Of a DNA stretch of 28,233 nt, positions 24,989 to 28,233 are shown one piece after another. This DNA is from a virus. The notes under the pieces were generated by a model. The model ran no database searches, had not been told where the DNA came from, and was given only the letters and a program-made list of their open reading frames with translations. Position numbers and translations under genes: made by a program. Location of the stretch: IMG/VR virus record IMGVR_UViG_3300025138_000256, positions 1 through 28,233 of that record. One strand, written 5' to 3'. Within the stretch, counting starts at the first letter, position 1. Each line of letters opens with the position of its first letter.

Positions 24989-25273
24989 TTATATAGTATA
25001 TCGTTCGTTTCCTAACATTATTTTTAAAACATTTTCTGGAATTGCAGAATCTACATATGGATCTAATTTAGCTACAGCTTGAGTTACATCATGCGCTATA
25101 ATAGGAACTGTTTTAATTGTTCCTTTATCTATATATTTACACTCATATAGTAAATTATCCTTAATTTTAGATAAACCTAATAATTTTACTTCTAATATTG
25201 CAGTATTTCTATCTGTTTCTAGTAGAGCAGCAGCTAATTCTTGATCCTCTTTTTTATATTTTTTTCTTATCAT
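24989..25273 (-). CDS. Hypothetical protein (94 aa)
   Basis: No family is recognised. The 94-residue protein has a basic start (MIRKKYKKED), a helical segment (about 10-32) and alternating beta-like stretches such as LLYECKYIDKGTIKTVPIIA. There is no signal peptide, membrane helix or Cys cluster. The reading frame is tightly packed (2 bases after the cupin gene, 1 before the kinase), which supports it being a real gene translated with its neighbours. A small regulatory or DNA/RNA-handling role is possible but there is no evidence. Confidence 0.55.
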   Translation of the reverse strand: MIRKKYKKEDQELAAALLETDRNTAILEVKLLGLSKIKDNLLYECKYIDKGTIKTVPIIAHDVTQAVAKLDPYVDSAIPENVLKIMLGNERYTI

Positions 25274-25275
25274 AG

Positions 25276-25689
25276 TTAAAATGGTAAACCTTCATTATTA
25301 TTTTCATCTTGTGATGCCCCAGGTAAAATCCTATAACTATCACTGTCAAAGTGTTGTGTTGATACCTCGAATATACAACTTCCTTCTTGCAAAGCCAACA
25401 TTTGGTGGGGTTGTCCTGGAATTAAGTGAATACAATCACCTTCTTTAACTATTTTAGATCTTAATTCTGCAGTTTCAGTGTCAATATATTTATATTCAAA
25501 TTCACCTTTATTAATATACCAGGCTTCATCTTTTAACATATGATAATGCATTGAAAATTGCTTATTAGCTTTAAATACTAATAATTTACCACAATATTTT
25601 TCATTGTTAATAATCCATAATTCATGACCCCAAGCTTTTTTATGAATTTCACCTTTATAAGGTAAAGCTTGTATTGTTGATTCTCTCAT
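25276..25689 (-). CDS. Cupin-fold protein, sugar-isomerase-like
   Basis: This 137-residue single-domain cupin has the metal-binding pattern of the family: His48-x-His50 in MHYHMLKDEAWYI, Glu55, and His95 in PGQPHQM. A Gly-rich turn (KGEFEY) separates the strands. The opening KAWGHELWIINNEKYCGK (18-35) and the STQHFDSDSYRI segment near the C-terminus resemble mannose-6-phosphate-isomerase-type or polysaccharide-synthesis cupins found in some marine phages. The likely role is sugar or sugar-nucleotide modification, perhaps related to host surface glycans. It is packed between two small hypothetical genes by 2-base gaps, downstream of the FAD dehydrogenase. The fold is certain; the substrate is inferred only in general terms. 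Confidence 0.8.
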   Translation of the reverse strand: MRESTIQALPYKGEIHKKAWGHELWIINNEKYCGKLLVFKANKQFSMHYHMLKDEAWYINKGEFEYKYIDTETAELRSKIVKEGDCIHLIPGQPHQMLALQEGSCIFEVSTQHFDSDSYRILPGASQDENNNEGLPF

Positions 25690-25691
25690 AA

Positions 25692-25967
25692 CTAGTTTCT
25701 ATATGTTTCACCTTTAGGAGCTGATTGCTTATACCAAGGTAAACCTTCTCTCTCTTTCATAATTTCATTATAAATTTCTTCATCATATTCAATGCCACTT
25801 AAAAAATATCCTTTTTTAAATTCGCTTTTTCTAGACATTGGAACTATTGCTGGGTTATCCCATCTATGGTGTTTAAAATGCTCTTCACCTTCCATTCTTA
25901 TTAAGTAATGTCTTGCTCCTTTATACTTAATTACTTTTTCTTCATATAGTCTTTTACCTTTACCCAT
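25692..25967 (-). CDS. Hypothetical protein (91 aa) with an HRWDNPA motif
   Basis: The 91-residue product is basic at the start (MGKGKRLYEEKVIKYKG) and contains HHRWDNPAIVP (33-43) followed 11 residues later by YFLSGIEYDEE. This resembles one copy of the HR-x-GPA / NG repeat found in many unassigned phage and bacterial proteins, with Asn replacing the usual Gly. The function is unknown. It lies 3 bases downstream of the FAD dehydrogenase stop and 2 bases before the cupin, so it is translated as part of the same accessory operon. Confidence 0.55.
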   Translation of the reverse strand: MGKGKRLYEEKVIKYKGARHYLIRMEGEEHFKHHRWDNPAIVPMSRKSEFKKGYFLSGIEYDEEIYNEIMKEREGLPWYKQSAPKGETYRN

Positions 25968-25970
25968 AAT

Positions 25971-27272
25971 TTATATTTTATTTATTAATTGTTCTGCTAC
26001 TAATGTACCTTGTGCTCCTGATACTGTTATTCCTCTTGCACTTAATGCATCACCAACAAAGTGTACATTAGGATATTTTGTTAAACTTAAATCTTTATAA
26101 TTAACTAATGGCTCAGGTGATAAGTACTTTATTTCTGGTACATACACACCCCAATCATCTCCTAATGTAGGAAATACTTTCTTCATATCATCAATAAAAT
26201 CATCAATGTATGTATAATAACCTTGAAATGCTTCTCTAATTTCATCTAATGAATCAATTTGAACAGCACTTACATCAATACCTTCAGATGTAGATGACGG
26301 TTTGCGAGTAGGACTATAAAATAATCCTGTTGCTTCTTTTTGCACTTTGCCTACTAATTCTCTAGACCATTCAAATGGATTTTCTATACCTTGTACTTCC
26401 ATTAGAATACCAAAATTAGTCATATCATTTCTAAATGCTTCATCTTTTTTAGCATGTCCATTGTATGAATGATCTCCATACGTTTCTTCAACGGCAACAT
26501 ATGCTGCATTGTTGTTTGTACAGAATGAACGTAATGATACTCCTTTGTCTTCGAATTTACGATATAATTTAAAATCATAAGATACATCAATTAATTTTTG
26601 AAAGTGTTTTTGTGGTGCTTCAAATCTAACTCCTATTTGTACTGGTTTAGGTTCAGTTGGTAAATCATATTTTTCAGCTAATACCTTACCAAAGTCAATA
26701 CCTGATTTACCTACACCAAAAATAAGTTTATCATAGTGTTGATTTATATTAGCTAGCCCTTTCTTCCATGAAACATGATTTTCTTTAAAATTAATATCCT
26801 CTACCTTAGTTTCCCAAATAAATTCAACACCATTATCAGCTAAAAAATTATACCAATTTTTACCTATTTCATGTAAGTAATCTGTACCAACGTGCCATAC
26901 TGGGAATAATCTTAATCCAAAATATGGTTTAATAAATTCTGGTTCCGCTGTAGGGTTCGAACATTGTACTTCTGAGGGGTTTGGGTGAAAACGTTTAAAA
27001 TTGTCAATTACTTGATCAAATAGCTCCATTGCTTTTTCTTCACCACAATATTTACTTAATTGACCCCCAATTGATGTGTGATAAGTTAACTTACCATCAG
27101 ACCAACCACCAGCTCCTAAAAAGCCAGTCATTACTTCTTCATAGGGTCTTCGATAAGGATCTTTACCCATATCAATAATAGTGATTTTGCCTTGAAAACC
27201 TTCATCAACTAATTTAGTGGCAGCATTTACATTTGCTACTCCTGCACCTATCATTACTACTTTATTATTCAT
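25971..27272 (-). CDS. FAD-dependent dehydrogenase (COG2509-like)
   Basis: The 433-residue protein is a two-dinucleotide-type flavoprotein. The N-terminal FAD-binding Rossmann motif is VVMIGAGVANVNAA (5-18), a GxGxxN variant. GAGGWSDGKLTYH (53-65) is the signature I associate with COG2509-type uncharacterised FAD dehydrogenases. An internal VGKSGIDFGKVLAEK region follows, and near the C-terminus FVGDALSARGITVSGAQG plus a final helix closes the flavin site. Length is near the family norm, and no residue loss is obvious. The substrate is unknown even in cellular members. It begins the accessory operon: a promoter-like motif lies 18 bases before the ATG, directly after a terminator, and it is followed at a 3-base gap by the 91-residue gene. 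A flavoprotein of this kind is unusual in a phage late region. Confidence 0.8.
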   Translation of the reverse strand: MNNKVVMIGAGVANVNAATKLVDEGFQGKITIIDMGKDPYRRPYEEVMTGFLGAGGWSDGKLTYHTSIGGQLSKYCGEEKAMELFDQVIDNFKRFHPNPSEVQCSNPTAEPEFIKPYFGLRLFPVWHVGTDYLHEIGKNWYNFLADNGVEFIWETKVEDINFKENHVSWKKGLANINQHYDKLIFGVGKSGIDFGKVLAEKYDLPTEPKPVQIGVRFEAPQKHFQKLIDVSYDFKLYRKFEDKGVSLRSFCTNNNAAYVAVEETYGDHSYNGHAKKDEAFRNDMTNFGILMEVQGIENPFEWSRELVGKVQKEATGLFYSPTRKPSSTSEGIDVSAVQIDSLDEIREAFQGYYTYIDDFIDDMKKVFPTLGDDWGVYVPEIKYLSPEPLVNYKDLSLTKYPNVHFVGDALSARGITVSGAQGTLVAEQLINKI

Positions 27273-27290
27273 CTAGACTTAATTTATTTG

Positions 27291-27300
27291 TTATTAATAT
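27291..27300 (-). promoter_or_regulatory. Promoter-like motif before the FAD dehydrogenase operon
   Basis: The minus strand reads ATATTAATAA, one mismatch from consensus, followed by CAAATAAA and ending 18 bases before ATG 27272. It begins 3 bases after the T-run of the terminator, so the operon starts immediately behind it. Confidence 0.5.
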
Positions 27301-27303
27301 ACG

Positions 27304-27337
27304 AAAAAAAAATGTGACCTCCAAATAGAAGGCCACA
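27304..27337 (-). terminator. Rho-independent terminator after the 245-residue gene
   Basis: On the minus strand TGTGGCCTTC pairs with GGAGGTCACA through a 10-base stem (with two G-T pairs) and a five-base loop, then nine T residues follow. It is about 55 bases after the stop codon of the 245-residue gene and closes that transcript. Confidence 0.9.
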
Positions 27338-27363
27338 GATCTCAAAATTGATTTTATATAGTC

Positions 27364-27382
27364 GCTCGGCTATGAATCGAGC
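27364..27382 (-). other. Short hairpin downstream of the 245-residue gene
   Basis: GCTCG (27364-27368) pairs with CGAGC (27378-27382), a 5-base stem with a 9-base loop, lying 9 bases after the stop codon and 27 bases before the terminator. It has no T-run. It may protect the 3' end of an abundant transcript, or be chance. Confidence 0.3.
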
Positions 27383-27391
27383 TGTAAGTTT

Positions 27392-28129
27392 TTAATTATC
27401 ACCATCCCAAAAAGCAGGCTGTGCTCCTTGTAATATACCATACCCAGCTCCTAACCATCTTCCGGCTGCGTTTTCATCATTCATAAGTGCAGTAATTTGT
27501 AAACCATAATCTGCCTCTGTATTTACATAATAAGCTAAATTAGATAAACCACTACCTAAAGCATTTTGTGCAAATCTAAAAGTAATTCTTGATCCTTGTC
27601 TAGTAGCAGTTCCTTGTCCATTTTTATTATTAGATAATAAACACACTGTGTAATCTGTTGATGAACCACCAACATCTCCTGCTGTTGTATATTGAGCTAC
27701 ACCTTCATCAACCGTATACATTCCATCTACATTATTTCCTGGGATTTGATTAGCAGCGGAAGCGTTAATGTTATAAGCGGCATAATTTATACAACCTATG
27801 TAATAATATCTTTTTCCATTACCTTCTAAACCACCACCATTGTTAACTCCTCCCATAAAACTTGAGGCCTGGATAGCACTAATTTCTGCACTATTTCCTG
27901 TTGAAACTACTGTTCCTGCTTTTTGATTATTTAAGGGTATGTTTGCGGATCCAATAGATGTTACGTTAGGAGTATTAATTAATGCTCCTATACCATTTGG
28001 TACTTCTAGATATTTTTCTATCCCTTCAGTTGAGTCAAACTGCCCAAATAAATTATATCCGGCATTAGCAAGTGCTGTTGTGTTTATATTTCCGTCAGCT
28101 CCTCCTCCGAAAAATGAATGTTTAGCCAT
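27392..28129 (-). CDS. Putative virion structural protein (245 aa), monocistronic
   Basis: I cannot assign a family. The 245-residue protein is rich in Gly, Asn, Ala, Ser and Tyr, with few Lys residues and an acidic end (WDGDN). It opens with a Gly-rich stretch (FFGGGADGNINTTALANAGY) and looks like a globular, beta-rich surface or tail protein. No signal peptide, membrane helix or catalytic motif is visible. It is the only gene here with both a strong promoter-like motif 19 bases before the ATG and a strong terminator after it, so it probably makes its own abundant transcript, as expected for a highly copied structural part. Tail tube, decoration or baseplate proteins are candidates; the sequence does not decide. 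Confidence 0.6.
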   Translation of the reverse strand: MAKHSFFGGGADGNINTTALANAGYNLFGQFDSTEGIEKYLEVPNGIGALINTPNVTSIGSANIPLNNQKAGTVVSTGNSAEISAIQASSFMGGVNNGGGLEGNGKRYYYIGCINYAAYNINASAANQIPGNNVDGMYTVDEGVAQYTTAGDVGGSSTDYTVCLLSNNKNGQGTATRQGSRITFRFAQNALGSGLSNLAYYVNTEADYGLQITALMNDENAAGRWLGAGYGILQGAQPAFWDGDN

Positions 28130-28148
28130 AATTTAATTTTTTATTTAT

Positions 28149-28158
28149 TTATAAATAT
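28149..28158 (-). promoter_or_regulatory. Promoter-like motif before the 245-residue gene
   Basis: A perfect ATATTTATAA continuing as ATAAATAAA, the same extended form as before the portal gene, including TATAAATA. It ends 19 bases before ATG 28129. Confidence 0.6.
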
Positions 28159-28166
28159 AATGTTTT

Positions 28167-28233
28167 TTAACAATCGCAACAAGAACAACTACAAGATTTT
28201 TTACACTTACATGCCGTACAATTACAATTTTCC
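28167..28233 (-). CDS. Cysteine-rich protein, C-terminal end only (metallothionein-like tail)
   Basis: One minus-strand frame enters from the right edge and ends with TAA at 28167-28169. The 21 complete residues visible read ENCNCTACKC then KKSCSCSCCDC, with 9 Cys in 21 positions. The Cys residues form repeated C-x-C and C-C pairs (CNC, CKC, CSCSCCDC), which is the style of metallothioneins and other metal-binding tails, and not of a structural zinc finger. The other two minus frames contain stops or no comparable pattern. The stop lies 8 bases upstream of the promoter-like motif for the next gene, a normal intergenic arrangement. Only the end is visible, so the rest of the protein could be a larger enzyme or a virion protein carrying a Cys-rich tail. 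Confidence 0.6.
   Translation of the reverse strand, partial: ENCNCTACKCKKSCSCSCCDC

Noticed and set aside
27355-27391. Possible tRNA T-arm-like sequence (GCTCG...CGAGC)
   Set aside because: Only one short stem is present; no acceptor, D or anticodon arms and no CCA can be assembled nearby.

Overview
The window looks like the structural and packaging region of an AT-rich, T4-like contractile-tailed phage (or a closely related prophage or metagenomic contig). Every gene I can support lies on the minus strand, so transcription runs from right to left. I recognise the T4-type large terminase (gp17), portal (gp20), prohead protease (gp21), scaffold core (gp22), major capsid protein (gp23) and, less firmly, the neck and sheath-terminator set gp13-gp14-gp15. 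A Bacteroidota (Flavobacteriia-like) host is my inference. Shine-Dalgarno sequences are absent before most genes, start codons are preceded by A-rich leaders, and one secreted protein has a signal peptide ending in Ser-Tyr-Ser-Gln-Asp, a style common in that phylum.

Layout, read in the direction of transcription (right to left). At the right edge is the end of a very cysteine-rich protein (28233-28167). Next is a single 245-residue putative structural gene between a promoter-like motif and a terminator (28129-27392). A block of accessory genes follows (27272-24457): an FAD-dependent dehydrogenase, a 91-residue protein, a cupin, a 94-residue protein and a P-loop kinase. Then come a 184-residue protein, two small membrane proteins (candidate lysis or envelope genes), terminase and portal, three head-associated proteins of unknown function, protease, scaffold and capsid (24431-12845). 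A strong terminator closes the capsid gene. A tightly coupled three-gene cassette follows (12727-10364): a DDAH-type amidinohydrolase, a phosphatidylserine decarboxylase-like pyruvoyl enzyme and PhoH. The left part holds a repeat-bearing structural protein, gp13-14-15, a 1120-residue tail-fibre-like protein and a giant collagen-like fibre that runs off the left edge (10299-1).

The head genes fit normal T4-type assembly: gp22 core and gp21 protease mature the gp23 shell on the gp20 portal, gp17 packages DNA, and gp13/14/15 complete neck and tail junction. Sheath (gp18) and tube (gp19), which in T4 lie between gp17 and gp20, are not there; only 29 bases separate the two genes. Eight copies of an intergenic motif, ATATTTATAA read on the minus strand, sit 10-21 bases before start codons and probably are the phage's own promoters.

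The most unusual content is metabolic: the amidinohydrolase-PSD-PhoH cassette and the FAD dehydrogenase/cupin block are not standard T4 morphogenesis genes. The candidate undescribed system is the cassette, in which a soluble-looking PSD-like decarboxylase and a guanidine-modifying enzyme are translationally coupled within the late region.
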